A DNA stretch of 64,000 nt from Bacteroidaceae bacterium (GCA_017560945.1 JAFZDY010000050.1:19558-83557); one strand, 5' to 3'. Counted from the stretch's first letter, positions 25,766 through 35,215 are shown. Notes: generated by a model not told the origin, from the sequence alone. Numbers and translations are program-made.

Positions 25766-27277
25766 TTAATAGATTGCAATCTTTCCACTCTCGCGACTTC
25801 CGTTGGGATAGGTCACGATGTAGAGGTATGTGGCGGGCATTTTGTCAACCTTCACCTTGGCTTCACCGTTAGCAAAGTTGGTTTCGCCTACCTTGACTGC
25901 ATCCATTGTGTAGACTTCAAACATAGTAGCGGTGGATGAAGAGCATGAAATTATCCCGTTATTTGCTTGGATAAGGAACGGGCTTACATCGGCCACCTCA
26001 CCAATATTGGAAGGGTTCAATGCGCAATCATCATCTTTGAAATGGTCGTAATTATCATACATAACGTCGTGTAGGTCAGTTTTTATATTGGTTCGAGGAT
26101 TTCGATAAACGATACTACTATCTGCAGTGCAAAAATAATTCAATGTACGGCTACAAGGACAGTCCACTTCTGCATGAGTGAACGGCTCAATCAAATCATA
26201 CATTGATCCTATTCCTGCAATCCAACTATCATAGCCTACATTACTATGGAACAACAAGTGCTTAAAATGTTGATCATCTGTAAGTTGATATTCATTCACT
26301 CCATCAACTTTCAAAGAATAAGGGGGTGAGTAATTAGAAAACAATTTGCAATATTCGTCTCCTTTCTTCAATGAAAAATCGTAGAATATATAATCGTTTC
26401 CTTCTTCTTGAAACGTAGGAGCTAATAAATATAAAGAATTTATGAAATCTTCTTTTCTCATATAGATCCTTTGCCCTTCTTGACGAATACGATAAATAGC
26501 CTCTTCCTTTCCCTCCTCGTATTCGCAAGTAGTGTATTTTACCAACGGATAATAAGTCAATCCATCAATCACTTCTGGGCGGTCAAGTACGGTATATCTA
26601 AAATACGAATAGTCTTCATTGTCATAGTCGTAATAGCTCCATGTAGCTCCTACCCATTTGGGATTAGGAGCGTAAGGCTCTTGCATGTTTGGATTCGGAA
26701 TATCTTTGGCTTCCAACACAACCTTTCCGTTGATTTTACAGTCAATAAAATCGGTATTATAGATATAGACAAAGTACGGGTATTCGTATGATGGGTATGA
26801 AATACATCCAAATCCTTGTACCCATGTAACAATATACCTTATCTTGTTTTTGACTATAGAAAGATGTAAGACACGTAAGGGTTCGTTATCTACAATTATT
26901 TCTTCCACATCCAATACTGTGTAATTCAATCCATCGACAGGTATTATTTCTCCTATTTTTGCTCCGAAATCAAACAATAACCTAAAATTGTCATATCCTT
27001 TATTACAACAATAAACTTTGTCTCCATCTTCATATAAAGCGGCGTGATAAATATTGCGGTTTTTATACAATATTTTTGCCTGAATACCATTTATCAAGGT
27101 ATCTCCTTCAAAAAAGAAATATTCATCATTATACGTTTCGTCTCTATAATCAAACTTTACCCAATGCCATATTTTGTCTTCGTTGATAAAGGACTTGATG
27201 CTTGAGTTGCTTTTTGCTCCAATCGCATAGGAAATGCATACAACAAATAGAATGATGGTTGTTTGTAATCGCTTCAT
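25766..27277 (-). CDS. Secreted protein of unknown function with type IX sorting domain
   Basis: 503 aa. A signal peptide ends near residue 21 (ISYAIGA). The body contains two related aromatic-rich beta segments, one starting WHWVKFDYRDETYND (~residue 37) and one WSYYDYDNEDYSYFRY (~residue 218), which suggests an internal duplication. The C-terminal ~70 residues (from NNGIISCSSSTATMFEVYTMDAVKVG, ending SGKIAIY) match a type A Por/T9SS sorting domain, so the protein is probably exported and anchored by the type IX system. No catalytic motif recognised. The gene is AT-rich compared with its upstream neighbours and is followed by two further secreted genes upstream on the same strand. Confidence 0.65.
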   Translation of the reverse strand: MKRLQTTIILFVVCISYAIGAKSNSSIKSFINEDKIWHWVKFDYRDETYNDEYFFFEGDTLINGIQAKILYKNRNIYHAALYEDGDKVYCCNKGYDNFRLLFDFGAKIGEIIPVDGLNYTVLDVEEIIVDNEPLRVLHLSIVKNKIRYIVTWVQGFGCISYPSYEYPYFVYIYNTDFIDCKINGKVVLEAKDIPNPNMQEPYAPNPKWVGATWSYYDYDNEDYSYFRYTVLDRPEVIDGLTYYPLVKYTTCEYEEGKEEAIYRIRQEGQRIYMRKEDFINSLYLLAPTFQEEGNDYIFYDFSLKKGDEYCKLFSNYSPPYSLKVDGVNEYQLTDDQHFKHLLFHSNVGYDSWIAGIGSMYDLIEPFTHAEVDCPCSRTLNYFCTADSSIVYRNPRTNIKTDLHDVMYDNYDHFKDDDCALNPSNIGEVADVSPFLIQANNGIISCSSSTATMFEVYTMDAVKVGETNFANGEAKVKVDKMPATYLYIVTYPNGSRESGKIAIY

Positions 27278-27301
27278 AATCCTAAATATTTAAAAGTTTT
27301 G

Positions 27302-29500
27302 TTATTTAATGATGAGAGTTCCACCTAATTCGCAGTTGAAGTTTGTATTAAGGGTTACGTTATTGTTTGCTTTGATAGTGAGTGTTCCACTATCTGTTAT
27401 GGTTGTTGCGCCTACTGTAATATTGTTGCCAACCAAAGCACTTCCATTATCAATGACTTTTGATCTGATGGTTACATCCTCATTAAATGTATAAGGAATG
27501 TAATTGTGCTTATTTACACTAATATAACAAGGGACATCTACACCCGTGAAAGTATAAGTACTGACCTTTTTTGCTTTCTGAAAGTACGACAATCCCAAAT
27601 CTTCTATTGAACAGAGAGAAATGTCACACAGACCATTATTTGAAACAGATACTATCACACTGTCTTTGTTTTGTATAACTTCAATATCCTCAGGTGAAAA
27701 TCGTTTGGGATTATCCGTCCACAATTCCAATGTAGGATCGCCGCCAATCATATATGCCATGGCATTGGCTTTGTATAAGTCTTGATTACTACATGCACGA
27801 TTCACAAGAATAGTTTGAGATGATTTATTAATATCACCTATACGATATGTACTATCGATACAAATATGTTCAAAAAATAACTCTGATAATAAATCATTTT
27901 CACCAGAGTGTGTGTCTTCTGTTGCCCCCAAAAAAAGTACAGCTGCAGATTCTTTTGTTATAAAATCTTCCATAAGACAAGGGGATTCAGAAATTCTAGA
28001 ATTTTTACATGCAAAACTAAATACTATGGGATTTATTATTGGACAACTCAATCTGTTAATCTGTGTGTTGCCAAATTCTATATCATCATAGCTCCAGTCT
28101 TTTTTCCATCCTGTAGGTGTTCCATGTCCTCTATACACAACAAGTCCTACTCCTTGATTAATGATATTCACAACAGAATTGTTCCCAACATTTGAATCAG
28201 AACCATATTGAGTGATAAAATCATAATATGTGTTATATTTATTTATTATATTATTTAAACAATCTTTATACTTGGTGGGGTAATAATCGTTATAATCCCC
28301 TTTATGTGCGACCATGACGACTTTCCTAAACCAATCATTTGTTAAATTGTTAGGAGCAATATACGAATAATGTTTGTTTATTACATTGTGCAATTCAGAA
28401 ACGTTGGATACACAAAAGCGACCTATTGCGATGTCTTGATTGTAATGATTGTCATTTCCCATGCATCCATACCAATAATCACTGAGGGTTGCTCCATTAG
28501 GGTTCGTACTCGCACCAAAAGTCCAACTATAAGGAGGGATGTCAGTATGATTACCAATTAGAAGCACATATTCTATTCCATAATTCGTTCTTTGATTTCT
28601 AATATAATTTTTGATTTGTGTTGGAGTATTGCCTATATCTCCTGTACTCACAACTTTGCACGCGAAACCTTGTTTGGCTTTTATTTTCAAGTAGCGAGCT
28701 AATAATGCATCGTTCTTATATTGAGGTGCTGATATAATCAATAAGTTGTAATGTCGTCCTGCTACCCTTGTGTTGTTGTTAATAACACGAGAATAGGAAG
28801 TCTCACCATACGAGTTTATTAATGCATCGTTATAATTTGACAACAATAAAGAATAAAGTTTCTTATCAACGAGCACTTCTATTTCAGAATTCTCAGATTC
28901 ATTTTTGTCATGAACTATAAAGTCTACTTTTACCGTAAATTCTTTCATTATACGTAATTGGGATGTCGAAGAATTGTAACAGAATGGGTGTAATCTTAGA
29001 TTACACATCTTCAAGCCTCCCCAGTAAGAAGATTCCCCAAAATTATATGTTTCAGCAGGAAAGTATGAAGCTGAACTATACGCATCTATATCTTTAGAGA
29101 ATTCAAAAGATGTTTCAGCTTCCGTAAAATGGCGTTGTGATGGATATACTGTATATCCGCTGAGGTTTTCCCATGTAATGTCAGAAATTGTCACTTTTCC
29201 ATAAGTGCCTTTAGGAAAACCTAACAATTGATTGACAACTGGCAATTCAGGATAACCAACTTTATCCAATGTTTCGTATTTATCTATATACAATTTGTTG
29301 TATGTGGTATCTTCGATAATGATATCTTCCTTGTAAAAACCATTGATTGTGACTTTGAACTTATATTGACTTGCATCAGAAGCCAATACTTCTATGTTAG
29401 TGCCGCGCTCACTTACTTTCGAATTTGTTAGTGAAATCCAAGTTTGAGCTTGAAGATGGATTGCGCACATGGCTAACAATAAACATAACTTATATCTCAT
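27302..29500 (-). CDS. Secreted C25-family (gingipain-like) cysteine peptidase
   Basis: 732 aa with a signal peptide (cleaved near LQAQTW, residue 18-19). The N-terminal ~230 residues form a propeptide-like domain; the C25 catalytic domain spans ~245-560 (YNLLIISAPQYKNDALLARY; YVLLIGNHTDIPPY; AIGRF). The catalytic dyad is visible: H459 in YRGHGTPTG and C498 in FSFACKNSR. The remainder is Ig-like and ends with repeated short beta strands (ITVGATTITDSGTLTIK). Peptidases of this family are usually exported by the type IX system; the typical type A sorting domain is not obvious, so the C-terminus may be a different signal. AT-rich, unlike the core genes around. Confidence 0.82.
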   Translation of the reverse strand: MRYKLCLLLAMCAIHLQAQTWISLTNSKVSERGTNIEVLASDASQYKFKVTINGFYKEDIIIEDTTYNKLYIDKYETLDKVGYPELPVVNQLLGFPKGTYGKVTISDITWENLSGYTVYPSQRHFTEAETSFEFSKDIDAYSSASYFPAETYNFGESSYWGGLKMCNLRLHPFCYNSSTSQLRIMKEFTVKVDFIVHDKNESENSEIEVLVDKKLYSLLLSNYNDALINSYGETSYSRVINNNTRVAGRHYNLLIISAPQYKNDALLARYLKIKAKQGFACKVVSTGDIGNTPTQIKNYIRNQRTNYGIEYVLLIGNHTDIPPYSWTFGASTNPNGATLSDYWYGCMGNDNHYNQDIAIGRFCVSNVSELHNVINKHYSYIAPNNLTNDWFRKVVMVAHKGDYNDYYPTKYKDCLNNIINKYNTYYDFITQYGSDSNVGNNSVVNIINQGVGLVVYRGHGTPTGWKKDWSYDDIEFGNTQINRLSCPIINPIVFSFACKNSRISESPCLMEDFITKESAAVLFLGATEDTHSGENDLLSELFFEHICIDSTYRIGDINKSSQTILVNRACSNQDLYKANAMAYMIGGDPTLELWTDNPKRFSPEDIEVIQNKDSVIVSVSNNGLCDISLCSIEDLGLSYFQKAKKVSTYTFTGVDVPCYISVNKHNYIPYTFNEDVTIRSKVIDNGSALVGNNITVGATTITDSGTLTIKANNNVTLNTNFNCELGGTLIIK

Positions 29501-29597
29501 AATCTTTTAGAAATTTAGTTTAAATATTACATTTAGAAATCACTAAAAGAGAATTTGTATTCTTTCTTAGGCTAACTTGAGGAGAATCAACCATGAC

Positions 29598-30668
29598 TTA
29601 CTCTGTCAATACCATCCGTTTGGAGGCTATCATCTGCCCATCGGTAATAAGTGCATAAATGTAAATTCCTGCCATAAGTGTAGAACCTTCTACTGTTACA
29701 CTATTTGAAACTACGGATGTGTCCAAATCATACTTTTTCAATTGCTGACCGTTGAGATTATAGATGCAGAGGGCTGCACTTTGAATGTCGGAAGGCAAGC
29801 GGTAAGCAATGGTTGTTTGCTGTTTGAACGGATTGGGAGTGTTCTGATAAAGCATGGCTTCGCTGAAATCTACATTAGACTGTTTGCCCTGTAGTTCTAA
29901 TTGAGGTTGCGAACCATTATTGGCAAAGAATACCGCCTGCATCGCGTTCATTTGATTCTGTAAGGTCGTAATCTGTGTGCCTTGAACGCTCAAACTATCC
30001 TGCAAGTCATTGATTGCTTCGATAAGAACACCAATTAAATCGGAATAAAGGATTCCCTTCGTTCCGTCGTATTGCGTGCGTACCACTTCGGGAAACACCT
30101 TTTCCACCTCTTGGGCTATCAAACCGATGCGTTTACGGTTTAACTCTTCACGCATCTGCGCAGTGACTTCTGGGGTAATGCCTTCAGGTAAAGACTTTGC
30201 TGCAGCCTGTTCGTCCATAGATAATGTTTGAATACCGTCGTTTGGACTCAGAGTGTTCTTGTATTGGAACGAAATACCTTGCAATTTACGAAGTTTTTGT
30301 AAAGGGGATACTAATCGGGTAATATTTGTTTTGCATAGGCTATCGGAAGTGGTTACATCACCTTGGCTGAATATGTAGCCTTGTGAATCTACATAAAAGA
30401 TTGGTTGGATACCATTGTATGCAATGTAGGGGTAGGCACTTAAGTTTCCTTTAGCACAGATAATAGACTTTGGCCCACAGGTTAATAGACTATGGGAGGT
30501 GTTAGCAACGTTTGTTGTAACGGTCAATACACCAGTGTGTCCAATACCAGTTTTGCCAGTAGTAGTAATGTTGTTTGTTGTTGCATAACCATTAGGATTA
30601 ATGCTCAACTGTGCCTGTGCACAAATTACTGAAAGCATAATGCTTGCAAAGAAAATAATACGTTTCAT
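29598..30668 (-). CDS. S74 intramolecular-chaperone protein with type IX sorting domain
   Basis: 356 aa. Signal peptide (~1-19), a short beta/repetitive N-terminus, then a Peptidase_S74 (endosialidase chaperone) domain at ~105-245: TSDSLCKTNITRL with S108 and K113, VSPLQKLRKLQGISFQYK, RIGLIAQEVEKVFPEVV, and a coiled coil (DLQDSLSVQGTQITTLQNQM). Residues ~272-356 are a type A T9SS sorting domain (YQNTPNPFKQQTTIAYRLP; MAGIYIYALITDG). S74 domains trimerise fibre proteins and often self-cleave. First of three AT-rich secreted genes on the minus strand. Confidence 0.8.
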   Translation of the reverse strand: MKRIIFFASIMLSVICAQAQLSINPNGYATTNNITTTGKTGIGHTGVLTVTTNVANTSHSLLTCGPKSIICAKGNLSAYPYIAYNGIQPIFYVDSQGYIFSQGDVTTSDSLCKTNITRLVSPLQKLRKLQGISFQYKNTLSPNDGIQTLSMDEQAAAKSLPEGITPEVTAQMREELNRKRIGLIAQEVEKVFPEVVRTQYDGTKGILYSDLIGVLIEAINDLQDSLSVQGTQITTLQNQMNAMQAVFFANNGSQPQLELQGKQSNVDFSEAMLYQNTPNPFKQQTTIAYRLPSDIQSAALCIYNLNGQQLKKYDLDTSVVSNSVTVEGSTLMAGIYIYALITDGQMIASKRMVLTE

Positions 30669-31030
30669 AATGATTTGTTTTAGTGGTTAATAATTTCGCT
30701 TGCAAGTTATACATAATTCTTTAGATAACCAAACATATTCTAAGTTTTTTACTTAACGTAAAATAATATTTTTAATCTATTGTTTTTTTCGATAAAAAAA
30801 ATTGGTTTTGTTATTCATGTATGGCAAAATCCGATCTCTGTTTGTTAGCTTTTGCAATGTGGCATCCTCCCTCACCTTCTTTAAATTCTTTTCTTGCTTA
30901 TGCCCTCGAAGTCTTCGTTCATCCGCATTGCAATGCTCTAAGTTTGCTGCAGATTGCGAAAGAGATGGACTATGGAAGTGTATTGCTACGTTATGGAAGT
31001 CCAGTCGTGGACTATGGAAATGCATAACAT

Positions 31031-31166
31031 GCCACCAAGCCACCTATACGTGTGAAAGTATTATATACGTGTGTGTGCGTGCGAGATTTTAGAGAATTTA
31101 ACGGTATCGTCTCGCACACACGCACACGCGTAACATACATTCACGTATATAAGGCGGCTTGGTGGC
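31031..31166. repeat. 136-bp imperfect palindrome
   Basis: The left arm starts GCCACCAAGCC at 31031 and the right arm ends GGCTTGGTGGC at 31166. The arms are similar over about 55 nt each, with small indels, around a loop of about 20 nt; inner arms are rich in alternating GT/CA. The flanking 30669-31437 region holds no gene I can support; the small plus-strand frames there are low complexity. Function unknown. Confidence 0.75.
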
Positions 31167-31356
31167 GAGCTATGTAACTTTGACCATGAAACCATAAAAT
31201 AGCGGACATTGAATGATGCAACCTTTCAAATGTCTTATAAGATACTGATGTTGGGCATGGAAGAATGGAATCTTCAGCCCTTAACATCCTTATCTTTCGG
31301 ATGCGTCATACATAGTACCTCTATCAGTAGTAAAATAGTGAAAAAGCCTCAATATT

Positions 31357-31388
31357 TTTGCTCATCTTGCAGAAATAGTGTATTTTTG
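31357..31388 (+). promoter_or_regulatory. Promoter of the sigma-54-regulator operon
   Basis: TTTG (31357-31360), a 20-bp spacer and TATTTTTG (31381-31388) match the consensus. The ATG is 50 bp further on. Confidence 0.75.
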
Positions 31389-31437
31389 CCAATTCTTAGC
31401 GATAGTGTGACAACGAGAGAGCAAAACGAAGAAAAGA

Positions 31438-32730
31438 ATGGTGAATCCTGAAATACAGCAAGTGAAGATGAGGTTCGGCATCATCGGCAATGCCGAGGGA
31501 CTGAACCGTGCCATTGACATAGCCATGCAGGTGGCCCCCACCGACCTGTCGGTGCTGATAACGGGTGAAAGTGGAGTGGGTAAGGAGGCTTTCCCGAAGA
31601 TTATCCACGAGTTCAGCCGACGCAAGCACAGCCGCAAGTACATAGCCGTGAACTGTGGTGCTATACCCGAAGGTACTATAGACTCGGAATTGTTTGGTCA
31701 CGAGAAGGGGGCCTTTACGGGTGCCATAGGCGAGCGCCAGGGTTACTTTGGCGAGGCCAACGGAGGTACCATATTCTTAGACGAAGTGGGCGAACTACCC
31801 CTTTCTACTCAGGCACGTCTGTTGCGTGTGCTGGAGAGTGGAGAGTACATTCGCGTGGGTTCGTCGAAGGTAGAGAAGACCGACGTGCGCATCGTGGCCG
31901 CCACGAACGTTAACCTGTTGGAGGCCATTGCCGACGGACGTTTCCGCGAGGACCTTTTCTATCGACTGAACACGGTACCCATCACTATCCCCCCTTTGCG
32001 CGAGCGAGGTAGCGACATAGCCTTGCTCTTTCGCAAGTTTGCCAATGACTTTGCCGATACCTATCGTATGCCCTCCATACAACTGACCGAGGAGGCTCAG
32101 CAGATACTCCTCTCGTACCCATGGCCGGGTAATGTGCGCCAGTTGAAGAACATTACTGAGCAGATTTCCATTATCGAACGCAATAGGGAGATTACGGCAG
32201 ACATCTTGCAACTCTACATTCCTGCCTATACCGCACCTTCGCGTATGCCCGCACTGGTAGGTGCACATTCACCTTCGTCAGGGAAGACGTTTGAGAGCGA
32301 GCGCGAGATACTGTATCAGATACTCTTCGACCTGCGTCGCGACGTGACGGAGTTGAAGCGACTGGTCAACTCCAACCTTGGACAGATGCAGGCCTCGTCC
32401 ACGACGGCACCAGCTTCGCCTGTATCATACTATCCGACCGAGGAGGTGGCCTACCCCGAGGTGCAGACGGTACAGGGCATTCAGAGCATTGCCGAGACAC
32501 CCGTGTTGCCTGCTACCATCAGTCGTCCTTCGTCGATGGTGGTGCACGACGAGGATATACAGGATACCGAGGAGTATGTGGAGGAGTCCTTGTCGCTGAA
32601 CGAACTGGAGCGCGAGACCATACGCAAAGCCTTGGAGCGTCACCACGGACGCCGACGCAGTGCGGCCAAGGACTTGAATATCTCGGAGCGTACCTTGTAC
32701 AGAAAAATTAAAGATTATGGATTGGAATAA
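31438..32730 (+). CDS. Sigma-54-interacting AAA+ transcriptional activator
   Basis: 430 aa. A central AAA+ sigma-54 domain starts almost at the N-terminus, with no receiver or sensor domain: Walker A GESGVGKE (43-50), the sigma-54-contacting GAFTGA (91-96) and Walker B GGTIFLDEVGEL (109-120), then the arginine-finger and PWPGNVRQLKN regions. After a ~120-residue Pro/Ser-rich linker, a Fis-type helix-turn-helix ends the protein (RRRSAAKDLNISERTLYRKI). It overlaps the lptE start by 14 bp, and the order regulator-lptE-unknown-secG is common in Bacteroidales. Targets cannot be told from here. Confidence 0.92.
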   Translation: MVNPEIQQVKMRFGIIGNAEGLNRAIDIAMQVAPTDLSVLITGESGVGKEAFPKIIHEFSRRKHSRKYIAVNCGAIPEGTIDSELFGHEKGAFTGAIGERQGYFGEANGGTIFLDEVGELPLSTQARLLRVLESGEYIRVGSSKVEKTDVRIVAATNVNLLEAIADGRFREDLFYRLNTVPITIPPLRERGSDIALLFRKFANDFADTYRMPSIQLTEEAQQILLSYPWPGNVRQLKNITEQISIIERNREITADILQLYIPAYTAPSRMPALVGAHSPSSGKTFESEREILYQILFDLRRDVTELKRLVNSNLGQMQASSTTAPASPVSYYPTEEVAYPEVQTVQGIQSIAETPVLPATISRPSSMVVHDEDIQDTEEYVEESLSLNELERETIRKALERHHGRRRSAAKDLNISERTLYRKIKDYGLE

Positions 32731-33235
32731 AAGTGTGAAATACCTCCTTGGCCTGGTGGTGTGCCTGTGTGTGGCATCGTGTACAGTGTCATATAAGTTC
32801 AACGGAGCCTCCATCAACTATGACAAGGTGAAGACCATCACCATCGAGAACTTTACCAACCGTGCCTCATACGTGTGGGGTCCCATGGCTACTATGTTCA
32901 ACACCGACCTGCAGGACATCTACGTACAACAGACACGTCTGAAACAGGTGAAGCGCGGGGGTGACTTGCACGTGGCAGGTGAGATTACCGCCTATGACCA
33001 GTACAACAAGTCGGTGTCGGCCGAGGGATATTCGTCAGTGGTGGAACTGAAGATGGTGGTGAACGTGCGCTTTACCAACAACACCAACCACTCCGAGGAC
33101 TTTGAAAAGACCTTCTCCGCTACGTGTGAATACGACGCTACACAACAGTTGTCTACCGTGCAGGAGGAACTGGTGTCGCAGATGATTGACGAAATCACCG
33201 AGCAGATATTCAACGCCACCGTGGCAAACTGGTAA
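32717..33235 (+). CDS. lptE: LPS-assembly lipoprotein LptE
   Basis: 172 aa. Lipobox CVASC gives lipidated C22. The mature part (TVSYKFNGASINYDKVKTITIENFTN; FNTDLQDIYVQQTRL; AGEITAYDQYNKSV) matches the LptE family. LptE plugs the LptD barrel that inserts LPS into the outer leaflet; the lptD gene is also in this window (43800). Its start lies inside the last codons of the regulator gene. Confidence 0.9.
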   Translation: MDWNKSVKYLLGLVVCLCVASCTVSYKFNGASINYDKVKTITIENFTNRASYVWGPMATMFNTDLQDIYVQQTRLKQVKRGGDLHVAGEITAYDQYNKSVSAEGYSSVVELKMVVNVRFTNNTNHSEDFEKTFSATCEYDATQQLSTVQEELVSQMIDEITEQIFNATVANW

Positions 33236-33309
33236 GCCACAGGGAAAACATAGGGAGAAACGACCTCACACATACACCCCAAAGAGAGAGAAGAGAGAAA
33301 GAAGACACT

Positions 33310-34077
33310 ATGGCAATGGACATTGTAGAACTGATAAAGCATCCCGATAGGTTGGCCGACCGTGCGGTGGTGGACGAACTGCGCCTGATGGTGCAGCAGT
33401 ACCCCTATTTCCAAGTGGCTCGCCTGCTCTACTTGAAGGGACTGTATCTGTTGCGCGATGCTTCATTCGGCACTGAACTGAGACGTAGTGCCCCCTATGT
33501 GTCCGACCGAAAGGTGTTGTTCAACCTGATAGAGGGAGAGTATTACAAACTTTCGCCTGTGCCACGTAAGAAGCAGGCCGAAGCCGATGGCAAGGAGGGC
33601 GTGGTTGACCGCACTCAGGTGCTGATAGATGCCTTCCTCAATGGACTTCCACCCGAACCTGAGGAAGATGCCCCCTTGGAGGACGATGGCGGACTCAGTG
33701 CCGACTATGCGACATACATCCTCACGGAAGAGTCACTGGACGACTCCGCCGAGGGTCAAGCGGGTAAAGTGGTGGCCATGAAGGGACAGCATTTGATTGA
33801 TGGATTTATCAAAAATAATGACAAACGCATGTCTCTTGGCACACCAGGCGAGTTTGCACCCATTGTGGACGATGAGGTGGAAAAACTACCAGGATTGGAC
33901 GAAGAAGATGGGTATTTTACCGAAACTTTGGCTAAAATTTACATAAAACAGCATAGATATGCTAAGGCTCTTGAAATTATTCGTCGATTAAGTTTGAAAT
34001 ATCCAAAAAAAAATGCTTACTTTGCAGACCAAATCAACTATTTAGAGAAACTAATAACAAATTCTAACGATAAATAA
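33310..34077 (+). CDS. Conserved Bacteroidetes protein, unknown function
   Basis: 255 aa, no signal peptide or membrane segment. The N-terminal ~70 residues are helical (MDIVELIKHPDRLADRAVVDELRLM, then YPYFQVARLLYLKGLYLL) and the C-terminus (FTETLAKIYIKQHRYAKALEI, then YPKKNAYFADQI) looks like one tetratricopeptide unit; the middle is acidic and variable. Not assigned a function. It sits between lptE and secG (10 bp from secG), the usual order in the group, which may indicate an envelope or secretion role. Confidence 0.78.
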   Translation: MAMDIVELIKHPDRLADRAVVDELRLMVQQYPYFQVARLLYLKGLYLLRDASFGTELRRSAPYVSDRKVLFNLIEGEYYKLSPVPRKKQAEADGKEGVVDRTQVLIDAFLNGLPPEPEEDAPLEDDGGLSADYATYILTEESLDDSAEGQAGKVVAMKGQHLIDGFIKNNDKRMSLGTPGEFAPIVDDEVEKLPGLDEEDGYFTETLAKIYIKQHRYAKALEIIRRLSLKYPKKNAYFADQINYLEKLITNSNDK

Positions 34078-34086
34078 AAGAAAAAG

Positions 34087-34431
34087 ATGTACGCATTATT
34101 GATTGTATTGATTGTATTCGTCGCAATATTGTTGTGTGGCGTAGTCATGATTCAAAATTCAAAGGGAGGTGGCTTGGCATCAAGTTTTGCTTCATCAAAC
34201 CAGATTATGGGTGTGCGCAAGACTACTGACTTCATCGAGAAGTTCACTTGGGGATGTGCTATCGCATTGGTGGTGTTGAGCGTTGCTACTGCTTACGTGT
34301 TGCCCCATGCTTCAGTAGGTACTCAGTCAGTACTTCAGGAAGAGGCTGTAAACGAGAATCTTTTGAATCCTGTTACAGTTCCTGGTTTCGATGCTACTGA
34401 GGCTACAGCTGACGATGTTGTTGCTGAGTAA
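34087..34431 (+). CDS. secG: Preprotein translocase subunit SecG
   Basis: 114 aa. Two membrane helices (residues ~3-22 and ~55-75) flank the conserved glycine-rich cytoplasmic loop with QNSKGGGLASSFASSNQIMG. The C-terminal ~35 residues are acidic and low complexity, typical of Bacteroidetes SecG. It lies 10 bp after the unknown gene and is followed by a terminator. Confidence 0.95.
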   Translation: MYALLIVLIVFVAILLCGVVMIQNSKGGGLASSFASSNQIMGVRKTTDFIEKFTWGCAIALVVLSVATAYVLPHASVGTQSVLQEEAVNENLLNPVTVPGFDATEATADDVVAE

Positions 34432-34473
34432 TCGAAAGGAAGAGAATATAAATCTGACGAAGAAAAAGAAAAA

Positions 34474-34515
34474 AAGTGGACGTATCCCGCGCGGGGTGCG
34501 TCCACTTCTCTTTTT
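34474..34515 (+). terminator. Terminator of the regulator-lptE-secG operon
   Basis: Stem AAGTGGACG with CGTCCACTT closing over an inner CCCGCGCGGG hairpin, followed by CTCTTTTTACC. It may also serve the convergent gene at 34535. Confidence 0.8.
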
Positions 34516-34534
34516 ACCTTGAGTCCTTCTCCTT

Positions 34535-35215
34535 TTATTTTGTCTTGCTCACGACCTCTTGCGTCTGTACGCTGATGGCCTTCATGCCTGCAATGGAGGG
34601 GTGTCCCTGTTGTTTCTCAATGTCCTTCAAGGTGATGACAGGCACATTGTAGTGCTTGCACACGGTGTAGATGGATTCGTTGATGCTCTCCTTCAACTCA
34701 CTATTCAGCATGTAGTACACCTGAGCTTGCGGATAGAGGGTTTGCAATCCGCTGAGCAGATAAGCCACGGCAGGACGGAAAGTGTGGAGCTCCTCCTTTG
34801 TCCATCCCTCGTACTTGTATTCGCCGATGGGTGCACCTGACCAACTATCGTTGGTGGCTCCGAAGATGAGGATGATGTCGGGGTTTCCAAGGTTGTGCAT
34901 ACGGGTGATGAACGAGCGGTCGCTATAGTCCTCCTTGTTGTATCCTGTGTGACATACGGTAGATCCGCTGAACGAGTTGTTCTTCTCCAATACATAGCCA
35001 TAGTCGTGGATGAACTGATGCCACCATGTTTGTTCGAGTTTCACTACATCGTTATTCTCAGCTGGATACCACACCCAATTCTCCTTGGGAGTAACATGCC
35101 CCTTGAAGGTTGAATACGAGTCTCCCAAAATAGATACTTTCTTCTGTGCCTGAGCCACTCCGCACGACAATGTGCAGATGAGAAGTGTGGCCAATAGAAT
35201 CATTTGCTTTTTCAT
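34535..35215 (-). CDS. Secreted SGNH/GDSL-type hydrolase
   Basis: 226 aa with a signal peptide (~1-23, ending GVAQAQ). The SGNH blocks are visible: ILGDSYSTFKGH (block I, nucleophile S33), FGATNDSWSG (block III) and HPSIAGMKAI (block V with His). Such enzymes deacetylate or de-esterify carbohydrates; the substrate is unknown. It is 61 bp downstream of the TIGR04076 gene on the same strand. Confidence 0.85.
   Translation of the reverse strand: MKKQMILLATLLICTLSCGVAQAQKKVSILGDSYSTFKGHVTPKENWVWYPAENNDVVKLEQTWWHQFIHDYGYVLEKNNSFSGSTVCHTGYNKEDYSDRSFITRMHNLGNPDIILIFGATNDSWSGAPIGEYKYEGWTKEELHTFRPAVAYLLSGLQTLYPQAQVYYMLNSELKESINESIYTVCKHYNVPVITLKDIEKQQGHPSIAGMKAISVQTQEVVSKTK

Noticed and set aside
30802-31092. 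96-aa and overlapping plus-strand frames in the gap before the regulator
   Set aside because: Low-complexity Cys/Leu-rich translations over imperfect repeats; they run into the large palindrome and have no family similarity.
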